A stretch of 64,000 bases of DNA from Breoghania sp963678585 (GTDB lineage: Bacteria; Pseudomonadota; Alphaproteobacteria; Rhizobiales; Stappiaceae), in NCBI GenBank assembly GCA_963678585.2, contig CAXXGA010000002.1, positions 806,001 through 870,000 of the forward strand, in the 5' to 3' direction. This document shows, in pieces, positions 44,200 through 53,521 of this stretch. Under the pieces are notes generated by a model, which was not told the DNA's origin, searched no databases, and saw only the letters and a list, made by a program, of their open reading frames with translations. Numbering within the stretch: position 1 is the stretch's first letter; every line of letters starts with the position of its first letter. Both the position numbers and the translations under genes were made by a program.

Positions 44200-45471
44200 T
44201 CAGGCGGCTGTATTGACGACCGCAAGCCTGGCGCAGGCGTCGAGGCGCAAGGGTTTTTCACCGATTTCCAGCGTCACCTGCGTGTTGCGCATGACCGCGC
44301 CGATCCGCGAGATGGCGCGTTCGCAGTCGATGCGGTTTGCATCGGGAAAGACGGCGACGAGCCCTGTGCCCTCCACCAGCATCGTAAGATCCTCGATGCG
44401 GACGAGGCGTCGGATGATACGCAGGGCGTGCCTGTCGAGGGTCGGGCGCGGCTCTGCGGGGGCAGAAAAGTCATCCACGGGAGAAACGGTCAGTCGACCG
44501 ATCGTCAGCGGCTGGTTCGTCCGCTGCGCCGCTTGCCTGGCATGCTGGAGATAATGTCGGAAATCCTTGGCGGAGATCGTGCCGTCGCCGGTCGCCATGG
44601 CGTCCTGACTGCTCAACAGCATTTCCTGCGTCTGGCGTTCCAGGCGGCGGGTGCGAATGCCGGTCGTCAGGCGCAGGTAGAGGTCGGCCCGCGTGCACTG
44701 GAGCGTGACCACGTCGTTGGCGCGCGCCAGATAGGCGTCCCTTGTCGTCTGCGCATCGAGCCCTTCGGTCAGAAGGATGATCGGCAGGTCGAAAAAGGCG
44801 GGATTGGAGCGAAGCAGCAGGAGCGTATCCATGGCTTCGCCGTTTTCCTGATCGAGCACCACCGCATCGAAGGTGCGCCAGCCCATATAGAGATTGGCCA
44901 TGTCGGCGGTCAGGGCCGCCACGATCTGCATCTTGGAGCCCAGAACCGCCTCGATACGGGAGAAGTTGCCGCGCGTGCCCACCACCATCAGGGAGGGACG
45001 ATTGTCGATCTGGCCGCCGGTGACGGGCATGGCCGGACGCGGAGCCTCGATGCCGAGATCCGCAAGCGCCGCCAGCCGCACGTCGCTTTCCGTCTTGCGG
45101 GTTGTCAGCCGGACAAGGGAACGGATCTGCGCCGTGACGGATTCGGCAGGCACCGGATGGGTCAGGATCGCATCCGGGCGCAGTGCTTCCGGTTTGTGGA
45201 AGGATTGGGCGACAAGCAGGACCAGCGGAATGTCGTAATCCGTCATCACGCGCTCGACCTCCTGAACGAGGCGGACGAAGTCCTCCGCCGTCATCCCGGA
45301 GCCGTCGACGATGACCGCCTGCACCGGCGCATCGCCACGCAGCAACTCGCCGAGATCGTCGATTTCGCAGAACTCGCGCAGCGTTTCGACCAGGTTGCCC
45401 AGGTCTTCCCAGAAGTCGAGATTCCTGCTGCTCTCACCTCGAAGCGCGGCAACGGTGCCCGGTAGCGACAT
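44200..45471 (-). CDS. degenerate receiver-receiver-GGDEF (PleD-like) protein
   Basis: A 423-residue protein whose layout recalls PleD: two receiver-like alpha/beta domains (about 40-150 and 160-275) and a C-terminal cyclase-like domain. A receiver-type DAVVLDQENG with DLPIILLTEG after it is seen in the second domain. The position of the GGDEF motif reads VEGTGLVAVFP, so the catalytic signature is lost and no diguanylate cyclase activity is expected. It may bind c-di-GMP or a partner protein, or only scaffold. The start at 45471 (MSLPGTV) was chosen; ATG 45513 is in frame. It is monocistronic. Confidence 0.65.
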   Translation of the reverse strand: MSLPGTVAALRGESSRNLDFWEDLGNLVETLREFCEIDDLGELLRGDAPVQAVIVDGSGMTAEDFVRLVQEVERVMTDYDIPLVLLVAQSFHKPEALRPDAILTHPVPAESVTAQIRSLVRLTTRKTESDVRLAALADLGIEAPRPAMPVTGGQIDNRPSLMVVGTRGNFSRIEAVLGSKMQIVAALTADMANLYMGWRTFDAVVLDQENGEAMDTLLLLRSNPAFFDLPIILLTEGLDAQTTRDAYLARANDVVTLQCTRADLYLRLTTGIRTRRLERQTQEMLLSSQDAMATGDGTISAKDFRHYLQHARQAAQRTNQPLTIGRLTVSPVDDFSAPAEPRPTLDRHALRIIRRLVRIEDLTMLVEGTGLVAVFPDANRIDCERAISRIGAVMRNTQVTLEIGEKPLRLDACARLAVVNTAA

Positions 45472-45680
45472 GTTTTGTAGCCTGTAGTAACCAACCGTCT
45501 GCGAGCTTGCCACGAGACAATTAAATCGGGCCTAACGGAAAAACGCCCAGCGCACTATTGCCGCGGCCAAATAAGCACGCCGACAGGCTCCGTTATCACT
45601 GGCCGGATTGTAAGGAGAGGCAAGGCTTCTGGCGGGGAATGTCTTTCGTCGCGTCAGTAGCAGGAGGGCGGGCCTGAAGT

Positions 45681-47327
45681 TCAGCCCGCTTCGCGCAGAT
45701 CCTGCAACCGGCTTTCCAGCGCCTTGCGATTGACGAAACCGGCATCTGAACGCGGGATGGAGTCCACCGTCACGTAATCCGACGGGCGTGCCTGAAGGCC
45801 GACCTTGGCGTCCGCAAGATAGGCTTCAAACGCGGACGGGTCGAAGCTTTCGCCCGGCTTGGCGACGATGGCTGCATAGAGCCTCGTGCCCAGAACCGGA
45901 TCTCCGCCGAGGAAAGCGGCGGCGTCATAGAGGCCCTCGAACCCCTTGAAGAGCGCGTCGAGCGCCGCCAGATCGAGGCTGATGCCGCCGACAATCCCGG
46001 AGTTGCCGAGGAAGGGATTGATGTCGAGATGGTTGATGGTCTTGCCGTCGCCGAGGCCGATCAGGCGCGTGCGCAGGTAGCCGTCCGCCGCATCCGGCCA
46101 GTCGGCGGTGGGCGCGCCCGGCCATGCCGTATCCGGCACCATGGCCCCGCGCACGAGAAGGCTCGCCGCGCCCGATCCGGAGGAGGACGTCCCGTCCGGC
46201 GTATCGAGCTTCAGCTCAGCGACCGAGATGCCGCCTGCGCCTTCGCGGCGTCCCAGCGGCAGATCCTGCGCATAAACCTCGCCCTCGCGGCGCGTCGCCA
46301 TGGCGGCGAATTCCTGAATGAGCGTCACATCCACGACCGTGCGCCCGGAAATGGCGTCATTGCTGCGCTCCGCACCCGCCTGCCAGACGGCGGCAAGCGT
46401 CGTGGGGCCTTCCAGCCCGGTTGCGACCTGCTTGGCGAGCGGGCCCGGCACGACCACGAAATCGGCGGCGACCGCATTGGCGTGACGCGCGATGCTCGCG
46501 ACGTTTTCCGGGTGATGAAGGTGAAGCGTGCCCGCCGACAGGAGCCAGGGCACCAGCCCGCTTCCGATGCCCGCAAGACCGGCGACGGAATAGGGAAGCA
46601 CGATACTCGCGCCATCGGCGATCCGGCTTTCCAGCATGGTCGCAAGACCGGCCGCGACCCAGTGATTGTGGGTGCGCGGAACGGGAAGCGGCTTGCCGGA
46701 CGCCCCGATGGTCCAGGTCAGCGTCGCCAGATGATCGGCGGCCTTGTCGCCGCGCGCGATATCGGCGGGCGGGATCTCGTCGCCCACCTCGTTGAGGACG
46801 GCGGTAAGCGAGACGAGCCCGTCCGGCAGATCGTCGCCGAGCCCCAGCACGTAGCGCAGGCCGAAGACTTCCACGGCCGCATCGCGCATCCAGTCGGCGG
46901 CGACCGCGCTTTCCAGCTTGTCGGTGGTGATGACGGCCTTGGCGCTTGCCGTGGAAAGCGCGTCTGCGATCTCGCGCCCGCGCCAGACAAGCGGCAGCGG
47001 GGTGACGATGAGACCGGCGCGAAGCGCGGCCAGGACGATGATCACCGCATCGGTGGTGTTGGGAAGCTGAAGCCCGATCACGCTGTCCGGCGTCAGGCCC
47101 AGCGCCTTGAACAGTCCCGCCAGACGCGAGATTTCCGTGTCCGCTTCCGCGTAGGTGAGGCTGCGGGGCTCTCCGCTGGTCCACGAGGCGCGATTCGGCT
47201 CGTCTGCGAGAGCGATGCGGTCGGGGTGCTTGGTGGCGGTCTTGCGGAACAACGCATCAAGCGCCACGCGGCCCCAGACGCCGGAGGCGTGGTTTCGTTC
47301 GATCGTGGCTGCGGGTGACAGGATCAT
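45681..47327 (-). CDS. degenerate adenylate-forming (AMP-binding) domain protein
   Basis: A 548-residue protein with the fold of acyl-CoA/aryl-CoA ligases (AMP-binding): WGRVALDALFRKTATKHPDRIAL and LTYAEADTEISRLAGLF are typical. The core motifs are eroded. The ATP loop expected as SGTTGxPK reads TIGASGKPLPV, the usual YGxTE is absent, and the C-terminal PxxxxGKxxRxxL lysine is replaced (PRSDAGFVNRKAL). It is thus likely a non-canonical or inactive member. The start at 47327 has GGAGG 5 nt upstream. It follows the binding-protein gene by 28 nt and is probably co-transcribed with it. Confidence 0.8.
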   Translation of the reverse strand: MILSPAATIERNHASGVWGRVALDALFRKTATKHPDRIALADEPNRASWTSGEPRSLTYAEADTEISRLAGLFKALGLTPDSVIGLQLPNTTDAVIIVLAALRAGLIVTPLPLVWRGREIADALSTASAKAVITTDKLESAVAADWMRDAAVEVFGLRYVLGLGDDLPDGLVSLTAVLNEVGDEIPPADIARGDKAADHLATLTWTIGASGKPLPVPRTHNHWVAAGLATMLESRIADGASIVLPYSVAGLAGIGSGLVPWLLSAGTLHLHHPENVASIARHANAVAADFVVVPGPLAKQVATGLEGPTTLAAVWQAGAERSNDAISGRTVVDVTLIQEFAAMATRREGEVYAQDLPLGRREGAGGISVAELKLDTPDGTSSSGSGAASLLVRGAMVPDTAWPGAPTADWPDAADGYLRTRLIGLGDGKTINHLDINPFLGNSGIVGGISLDLAALDALFKGFEGLYDAAAFLGGDPVLGTRLYAAIVAKPGESFDPSAFEAYLADAKVGLQARPSDYVTVDSIPRSDAGFVNRKALESRLQDLREAG

Positions 47328-47355
47328 CCGCCCCTCCTGCACGTTCTTTGCGGGT

Positions 47356-49341
47356 TCATTGAACCGTTTCATCATACCACCAGGTGTCCAGGCGATAGCC
47401 CGTAAGCGGCGTTGTTTTCGTCGGCACGATCCTGCGCCAGCGGGCGATCCAGTCCGACGGCAGATGGAAGAGCGGCACCGCGTAGAAGCCGGAAATAAGC
47501 ACCCGGTCGAACGCGCGGGTCGCGGTGACGAAATCCTCCCGCGTGCGCGCCTTCAAAAGCGCTGCGATCATCGCGTCGAGCGCAGGCTCGCGCGCCCCGG
47601 CGAAATTGAACGAGCCTTCCTGATCCGCACTGGCCACCGACCAGCGCAGCGTCTGCTCGTTGCCCGGCGACAGAGAGGCGCGCCAGGTGGCGACCGTCAT
47701 GTCGTAATCGAAGCCGATGCGGCGGCGTTCGTACTGGGCCGAATCGACCGTGCGCACCCGCACCTCGATGCCGATGCGCTTGAGTGTGCGGGCGTAGGAA
47801 AGCCCCAGGCGTTCCTCGTCGGCGGCGCGCGTCAGGATCTCGAAGGCAAGCGGGGCCCCGGTCTCCGTGTTGATCATCGTGCCGTCCTTGATCGCCCAGC
47901 CCGCCTCGCGCAGCATCTTCACCGCACGCGCCAGCGGCGCGCGGTCGGTGCCGGAGCCGTCGGTATGCGGCGGACGCCAGCTCCCGGCCATGACGTCGGG
48001 GGTGACGGCTTCGGGGAAGGGGGCGAGCAACGCCTTTTCCGCTTCCGACGCCGGACGGCCGACGGAGGAAAGGTCGGAGCCGTCGAAATAGCCCACGGTG
48101 CGCTCATAGAGCCCGAAGTAGAGGTTCTTGTTGACCCACTCGAAATCGAAAAGCTGCGTTAGCGCCCGGCGCACCCGGATGTCGGAAAAGATCGGACGGC
48201 GCGTGTTGAAGGCGAAGCCGGTCATGCCCGCAGGCTGATTGTTGGAAAAGCTCTGCTTGACGACCTCGCCGTTTTCCACGGCCGGGAAATCGTAATTCTG
48301 GGCCCAGCGGGTCGGGTCGTGCTCGATCATCAGATCGATCAGCCCCTTCTTGAAGGCCTCGAAGAGCGTGTTGCGGTCGCGGAAATACTCGATCCGGATC
48401 TCGTCGAAATTGTCGTGCCCCACCTTCACCGGCACATTGCGGCCCCAATAGTCGGGATTGCGGGTGAGAAGGATGGAGTTGCCCGCATCGACCTTGGTGA
48501 TCGTGTAGGGACCGGAGCCGATGGGCACGTCGAGCGAGGACTTGTCGAATTTCTCCGGATCCATCGCATGTTCGGGCAGGATCGGCGCAAGGCCGATCAG
48601 CAGCGGCAGTTCGCGGTCGTTGCCGTTTTCGAAAATCAGCCGCACGGTGCGCGCGTCGCGGCTTTCCATGCGCACGATCTTCTTGAACCACGACCGGTAG
48701 TGCGGACGACCGGAATCGCGCAGCAGCGCCAGGGAGAAGATCACGTCTTCCGCGGTCACCGGCTCGCCGTCGGAAAAAGCGGCATCTGCGCGCAGGTGAA
48801 ACTCCACCCAGTCGCGTTCGGGAGGCGTTTCCACACTTTCCGCCAGAAGGCCGTAGACGGAGAACGGCTCGTCCCGGTTCCGTACCAGAAGGCTCTCATA
48901 GACGTTGTTGCCGAACTGGTAGTCCCACAGGCCCCGCGCCGCCACGCCCTTGATGATGAAGGGATTGAGGCTGTCGAAGGTACCCTGCACGCCATAGGTG
49001 ATGCGCCCGCCTTTCGGCGCGTCGGGTTTGACGTAGGGAAGGTGTCTGAAACCGGCTTTCAGCGCCGGTTCGCCGTGCATGGCGAGGCCGACGGCGGGTT
49101 CGGCAAGGGCCTCGGAGGCCGAAAAAGCGAGAGATCCCGTCACGATGGCGGCCATGACGGCGCGCATCGCCGCATCCGGAAGCCGGTGGCGGGAAGAGAC
49201 GATCGAACGGACGGAACTGGCGGGCCGCAGCCCGGATTTCCGTCCTCTTGCGAGGGCTTCGCCGCCCGCCGGTACAAGGTCGGCGCACAGGCGCAGTACC
49301 TTGAACACGAAAGCATTTACCATAAAGCGCTTTGCCGTCAT
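47356..49341 (-). CDS. extracellular solute-binding protein, family 5 (YejA/oligopeptide type)
   Basis: A large periplasmic binding protein of the peptide/nickel class (SBP_bac_5). GLAMHGEPALKAGFRHLPYVKPDAPKGG is a YejA-type opening; YSWF-type loops and NPDYWGR, FNTRRPIFSDIRVRRAL are strong family motifs. A signal peptide is seen around MRAVMAAIVTG...ALA. It could be used from ATG 49167; upstream starts at 49341 or 49323 would add an unusual basic extension, and none has a good ribosome site. No permease or ATPase genes accompany it, so it is an orphan binding protein in this window. Confidence 0.85.
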   Translation of the reverse strand: MTAKRFMVNAFVFKVLRLCADLVPAGGEALARGRKSGLRPASSVRSIVSSRHRLPDAAMRAVMAAIVTGSLAFSASEALAEPAVGLAMHGEPALKAGFRHLPYVKPDAPKGGRITYGVQGTFDSLNPFIIKGVAARGLWDYQFGNNVYESLLVRNRDEPFSVYGLLAESVETPPERDWVEFHLRADAAFSDGEPVTAEDVIFSLALLRDSGRPHYRSWFKKIVRMESRDARTVRLIFENGNDRELPLLIGLAPILPEHAMDPEKFDKSSLDVPIGSGPYTITKVDAGNSILLTRNPDYWGRNVPVKVGHDNFDEIRIEYFRDRNTLFEAFKKGLIDLMIEHDPTRWAQNYDFPAVENGEVVKQSFSNNQPAGMTGFAFNTRRPIFSDIRVRRALTQLFDFEWVNKNLYFGLYERTVGYFDGSDLSSVGRPASEAEKALLAPFPEAVTPDVMAGSWRPPHTDGSGTDRAPLARAVKMLREAGWAIKDGTMINTETGAPLAFEILTRAADEERLGLSYARTLKRIGIEVRVRTVDSAQYERRRIGFDYDMTVATWRASLSPGNEQTLRWSVASADQEGSFNFAGAREPALDAMIAALLKARTREDFVTATRAFDRVLISGFYAVPLFHLPSDWIARWRRIVPTKTTPLTGYRLDTWWYDETVQ

Positions 49342-49655
49342 GTCTGACGCCCGTCCGCCCGCCTGAACTTCGACCTTCACGGCCCGATCCGGCAAGTGTC
49401 CGGCGATATTCGAAAAAAACCGTTGATTCTGGCCCGCATCCTATCACACAAGGGGGCTGCCCGGTCCTTCGTAGTAGTCGGAATGACTGGCATTAGACAG
49501 ATTGAACCGCTATTCATGCGACGCCTTGAACGGACAGTCACCGTCTCGCCGCAATTGGCGGCGAAGGAAGGCTCGACTATCGGGGGCAGTCTCTTGAGGC
49601 GGGGCTCAAGGTTGGGCCGTCCGCCGAGAAACTAGGGAAGCAAGGACAATTTCGT
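49342..49655. other. 314-bp divergent promoter region (binding protein / ialB)
   Basis: No gene is supported. It separates the divergent binding-protein and ialB genes and so must hold both promoters. An AAGCAAGGA ribosome site precedes ialB. A short inverted pair (CCGCCAATTG-type, CGCCGCAATTGGCGGCG at 49550-49566) is visible as a near-perfect palindrome but without a known regulator. Confidence 0.5.
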
Positions 49656-50300
49656 ATGGCCAATAGGTATTCCGGAGTTCGCGCCGCAATGCAGGGGGCG
49701 TTTGCTGCGCTGGCCCTGGTCGGCTTAACAAGCATAGCCTCTGCGCAGACCGAAGGCGCGACGGCTCAGCCGTCGGAAGAGTCCGCGTGGACCAAGGTTT
49801 GCAACACGGACCCCAAGAGCCAGAAAAAGATCTGCATGACCTTGCAGAACAAGTCGACCGACACCGGCCAGCTTCTGGCCCAGGTCGCCATTCGCGAGAT
49901 CGAGGGCGAGGATCGCAAGTCCATGGCGGTGATCGTGCCGCCGGGAATGCTGATCCAGCCGGGTCTGCGCGTGCAGGTCGACGGCGGCCAGCAGAAGGCC
50001 GGCAAGTACAACATCTGCTTCTCCAACGGTTGCGTGGGAGAGTTCCTGATCGATGACGCCTTCATCGACGCGCTGAAGAAGGGCAACAACCTGGTTCTCA
50101 CCACCTTGAACCAGCAGAACAAGCCCGTGCAGCTCGAGCTGACCCTGATCGGCTTCACGAAGATCTTCGAAAGCGCCGGCCTGAGCCCGCAGGATCTGCA
50201 GGCCAAGCAGGAGAAGCTGCAGAGCGAGCTTCAGAAGCGCGCCGAAGAAGCCCGCAACAAGCTGATCGAAAAGCAGAAGGAAGCCACCGGCGCCAAGTAA
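49656..50300 (+). CDS. invasion-associated locus B (IalB) family protein
   Basis: A 214-residue exported protein with a signal peptide ending SIASA/Q. It shows the IalB pattern WTKVCNTDPKSQKKICMT, then VPPGMLIQPGLRVQVDG and a CFSNGCVGEF motif with two disulphide-type cysteines. The C-terminus is a coiled-coil-like Glu/Lys/Gln-rich helix (about 175-214). IalB-type proteins are widespread in Rhizobiales; the name comes from Bartonella, but their biochemical role is unknown. It ends at a bidirectional terminator. Confidence 0.9.
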   Translation: MANRYSGVRAAMQGAFAALALVGLTSIASAQTEGATAQPSEESAWTKVCNTDPKSQKKICMTLQNKSTDTGQLLAQVAIREIEGEDRKSMAVIVPPGMLIQPGLRVQVDGGQQKAGKYNICFSNGCVGEFLIDDAFIDALKKGNNLVLTTLNQQNKPVQLELTLIGFTKIFESAGLSPQDLQAKQEKLQSELQKRAEEARNKLIEKQKEATGAK

Positions 50301-50337
50301 TGGCGACGGACTTCCATCGATCTGATCGATGAGAACG

Positions 50338-50374
50338 AAAAACGGCGGCGACCGGAAAGGTCGCCGCCGTTTTT
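50338..50374. terminator. bidirectional terminator between ialB and metC
   Basis: A perfect 12-bp stem (ACGGCGGCGACC / GGTCGCCGCCGT) with a GGAAA loop, flanked by A-run on the left and TTTTATTT on the right. The A/T flanks make it work for ialB on the plus strand and for metC on the minus strand. Confidence 0.9.
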
Positions 50375-50453
50375 ATTTGTCCGGTGAGGAGCGCTGCGTC
50401 GGGTGCGCGCCCCTGAGGCAATCCTGCGCTCAGTCTGCGAGCGCGCGGGCCGC

Positions 50454-51644
50454 TCAGGCCTTGGCCGCGTGGAAGGCGGCAAAACCGCGTTCCAGATCGG
50501 CGATCTGGTCGGCCGGATCTTCCAGGCCGATATGCACGCGCACGAGCGGGCCGTGGCCTTCCCATTTGGTGGCGGTGCGCACTTCCTTCGGATCGGGCCA
50601 TGTGGCGAGGCTTTCGAACCCGCCCCACGAGTAACCGAGGCCGAACAGTTCCAGCGCGTTGAAGAACGCCTTGGCAGCTTCGTCGTCGGCCTGTTCCAGT
50701 TCGAAGGCGAACAGGCCGCACGCGCCGGTGAAATCGCGTTTCCAGACATCGTGGCCCGGTGCGCCGGGCAGGGCGGGATAGAGAACGCTGGTGACATCGG
50801 CGCGCTCGTTGAGCCAGCCTGCCACTTCCATCGCGTTCTTCCAGTGGCGCTCGAGCCGGACGCCCATGGTGCGCAGGCCGCGAAGCGCGAGATAGACGTC
50901 GTCGGGTCCGACGCAGGTCCCGGTGTCGGAGTACATCCGCGCCAGGTCCTCGAACGCCCGCTCGCTCGCCGAAACGGTGCCCAGCATCACGTCGGAATGG
51001 CCGACGATATATTTCGTGCCCGCCTGGATCGACAGGTCTACGCCGTGCTCGATGGGCTTGAAGTAGAGCGGGGTCGCCCAGGTGTTGTCCATCAGCACCA
51101 GCGCGTCATGGCCGTGTGCGATTTCGCAGATCGCGGGGATGTCCTGCATCTCGAAGGTGGCCGTGCCTGGCGCCTCGGTAAAGACGGCGCGGGTGTTGGG
51201 TTTGAAGGCGGCCTTCAGCGCTTCGAGGTCGAGCGGGTCGTAGTAGCCGACTTCCACGCCCCAGCGCGGCAGCACGCGTTCGCAGAAGTTCCGGTTGGGG
51301 CCGTAGACCGAATCCGAGACCAGCAGATGATCGCCTTGCGACAGGCAGGATTGCAGCGCCAGAGCGATGGCCGCCAACCCCGAAGGAGCGAGACGCGTAC
51401 CGGCCGCGCCTTCAAGTGCTGTGAGCGCTTCCTCAAGCGCCTCTGTCGTCGGCGTGCCTTGCCGACCGTAGGAGTAGCGCTGTCCGCGCGACTTCATCGT
51501 GTCCATATCGGGGTAAAGCACGGTGGAAGCATGGACCACGGGGGGATTCACGAAGCCATGGAAGTCGCGGGGATGGAGACCGGCATGGGCGAGGAGGGTG
51601 TCGGGGCGGTGGGAGGCGATTGTCTGTTTTTTGGTCATGTTCAT
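50454..51644 (-). CDS. metC: cystathionine beta-lyase
   Basis: A 396-residue pyridoxal-phosphate enzyme of the Cys/Met metabolism family that converts cystathionine to homocysteine. YSYGRQGTPTTEALE, the PLP-binding segment QAGTKYIVGHSD (the Lys in TK) and VYLALRGLRTMGVRLERH are visible. The start at 51644 has no strong ribosome site; ATG 51638 is two codons later. Its divergent partner is aapJ, an arrangement seen in Rhizobiales. Confidence 0.93.
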   Translation of the reverse strand: MNMTKKQTIASHRPDTLLAHAGLHPRDFHGFVNPPVVHASTVLYPDMDTMKSRGQRYSYGRQGTPTTEALEEALTALEGAAGTRLAPSGLAAIALALQSCLSQGDHLLVSDSVYGPNRNFCERVLPRWGVEVGYYDPLDLEALKAAFKPNTRAVFTEAPGTATFEMQDIPAICEIAHGHDALVLMDNTWATPLYFKPIEHGVDLSIQAGTKYIVGHSDVMLGTVSASERAFEDLARMYSDTGTCVGPDDVYLALRGLRTMGVRLERHWKNAMEVAGWLNERADVTSVLYPALPGAPGHDVWKRDFTGACGLFAFELEQADDEAAKAFFNALELFGLGYSWGGFESLATWPDPKEVRTATKWEGHGPLVRVHIGLEDPADQIADLERGFAAFHAAKA

Positions 51645-51741
51645 GTTCTGTGCGTTTGCAAGTGGCAGTTGGCTAGGCAGAAGGCATTATGAAAATGGTC
51701 AAGTTGGATGAGGCTCTTGACCGGACTTTCTAAATGGCATC

Positions 51742-51852
51742 GAATAAGTGGATGAGGTGATGGTGCTATTCCGTACCGAGAGACATTGTAATTTTGTGCA
51801 GGTATGACTGTAGTGCCAGTCTCAACAAGAAAATAAGGGTTTACACTTATTC
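51742..51852. promoter_or_regulatory. distant inverted repeat in the metC-aapJ control region
   Basis: GAATAAGTG at 51742-51750 and its exact reverse complement CACTTATTC at 51844-51852 lie about 100 bp apart in the 258-bp AT-rich gap. The second copy is 50 nt from aapJ and the first 98 nt from metC, so each could serve one divergent promoter, perhaps with DNA looping. The regulator is unknown. Confidence 0.45.
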
Positions 51853-51902
51853 ACCTTCAATACGCTAAAGCATCAACCGGGCAACAGAAAAGGCTTTAAT
51901 CC

Positions 51903-52919
51903 ATGAACATGAAAATCCTGCCGCTCGCAGTGGGGGCTGCACTCGGTCTGGCGGTTACGGCTGCGCAGGCCTCGACCCTTGAAGACGTCAAGGCCAAGGG
52001 TTTCGTCCAGTGCGGCGTGAGCCAGGGCCTTCCGGGCTTCTCGAATCCCGATTCCAGCGGCAACTGGAGCGGTCTCGACGTGGATGTGTGCCGCGCCATG
52101 GCTGCGGCGATCTTCGGCGATGCCTCCGCCGTCAAGTTTACGCCGCTGTCCGCCAAGGAGCGCTTCACCGCTCTGAGCACCGGTGAAATCGACGTCCTGT
52201 CGCGCAACACCACCTGGACCATGACCCGTGACACCACGATGGGCCTGAACTTCGCCGGCGTGAGCTATTACGACGGTCAGGGCTTCATGGTGCGCAAGTC
52301 TCTCGGCGTTTCCTCCGCTCTGGAACTGTCAGGCGCTTCCGTGTGCACCAACACCGGTACCACCACGGAACTGAACGTCGCGGACTATTTCCGCGCCAAC
52401 AACATGCCCTATGAAATCGTCGCTTTCGAAAAGGCCGACGAAGTGGTGCAGGCCTATGACGCGGGCCGTTGCGACGTCTACACCACCGACGCCTCGGGCC
52501 TCTATGCCCAGCGCCTGAAGCTGGCCAACCCGGGCGACCACATGGTCCTGCCGGAGATCATCTCCAAGGAGCCCCTCGGCCCGGTCGTGCGCCAGGGCGA
52601 CGACGAGTGGTTCAACCTCGTCAAGTGGACCCTCTTTGCGATGGTCAACGCTGAAGAACTCGGCGTGACGAAGGCCAATGTCGAAGAGATGAAGGGTTCC
52701 GACAACCCGGCCATCAAGCGCCTGCTCGGCACCGAAGGCTCCTATGGCGAAGCCATCGGTCTGGAGAAGGACTGGGCCGTCAAGATCATCTCCGCCGTCG
52801 GTAACTACGGCGAAGTCTTCGAAGCCAACGTCGGTCCGGACACCCAGCTCGGCATCTCGCGCGGCCTGAACGCGCTGTGGTCGAAGGGCGGCATCATGTA
52901 CGCTCCGCCGGTCCGCTAA
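51903..52919 (+). CDS. aapJ: general L-amino-acid ABC transporter binding protein AapJ
   Basis: A 338-residue periplasmic polar amino-acid-binding protein. A signal peptide ends TAAQA/S; GFVQCGVSQGLPGFSNPD, GLDVDVCRAMAAAIFGD and LSRNTTWTMTRDT are AapJ/BztA-type motifs. It delivers many L-amino acids to AapQM. Its gene is set off from aapQ by a hairpin and a 560-bp gap. Confidence 0.95.
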   Translation: MNMKILPLAVGAALGLAVTAAQASTLEDVKAKGFVQCGVSQGLPGFSNPDSSGNWSGLDVDVCRAMAAAIFGDASAVKFTPLSAKERFTALSTGEIDVLSRNTTWTMTRDTTMGLNFAGVSYYDGQGFMVRKSLGVSSALELSGASVCTNTGTTTELNVADYFRANNMPYEIVAFEKADEVVQAYDAGRCDVYTTDASGLYAQRLKLANPGDHMVLPEIISKEPLGPVVRQGDDEWFNLVKWTLFAMVNAEELGVTKANVEEMKGSDNPAIKRLLGTEGSYGEAIGLEKDWAVKIISAVGNYGEVFEANVGPDTQLGISRGLNALWSKGGIMYAPPVR

Positions 52920-52929
52920 GACACCTGTC

Positions 52930-52961
52930 GCGCCCGGCTGGTCCTTTGGTCAGCCGGGCGC
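52930..52961 (+). terminator. hairpin after aapJ
   Basis: A perfect 11-bp stem (GCGCCCGGCTG / CAGCCGGGCGC) with a 10-nt loop, starting 11 nt after the aapJ stop and followed by TTCG only. It probably stabilises aapJ mRNA or partly stops transcription ahead of the permease genes. Confidence 0.6.
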
Positions 52962-53521
52962 TTCGCATCCGGTTTCGCTCTCTTTCGGCTGATGGATGTG
53001 AGGAATAAGGTGGCCGGTTCGCCGGCAGGGATGGGGCTTGATGTCGGGTGAGCGCCGCGAGTAGCGGCGGTGATCCTTGACGGCATCTGCCTGCATCCGG
53101 TCCGGGGGGGCCGGACATCCCGAGCGGGGGGCGAACGGATAGCGGGTCCGGTATGGGCCGGGCTCCGTGACGCTCAAGACCAATCTGCCCGGTTGTCGAT
53201 TGCCGTGTTCGGATCGACGCCGGAGGCAATGCGCTTCGGTTTCTCCGGAAAACTCCGGAACCCGTACGCGATTGGAAAGCTGCGATTGCGGCCCGCCGTC
53301 ACGAGCCGCGATGCGGATCTCGTTTTTCTCGGCGGCAGTTTGTGCCTCTGAAAACCTTTTTCCCGAATGACGCCGTCACCCGCGCCATGCGTGCGGCGCG
53401 CGACGTCAGGTCAAGACGCCGAACAGGACCGATTGCTTAACGCCCGGCAGCATTCTTGCTTGTCCTCATCAGCCACTTGGCATGCGGACGGGCCCGCTGT
53501 CGCAGGGAATGGGCGATTAAT
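52962..53521. other. 560-bp gap between aapJ and aapQ
   Basis: No convincing gene is seen in either strand; short open frames here are rich in Arg/Pro/Ser and lack ribosome sites or family motifs. This is unusually long for an aap operon and may contain a second promoter for aapQMP. GGGAATGGGCG precedes the aapQ start. Confidence 0.5.

Noticed and set aside
51645..51740. SAM riboswitch ahead of metC
   Set aside because: No SAM-II-like conserved sequence or pseudoknot pairing could be recognised in the short leader.
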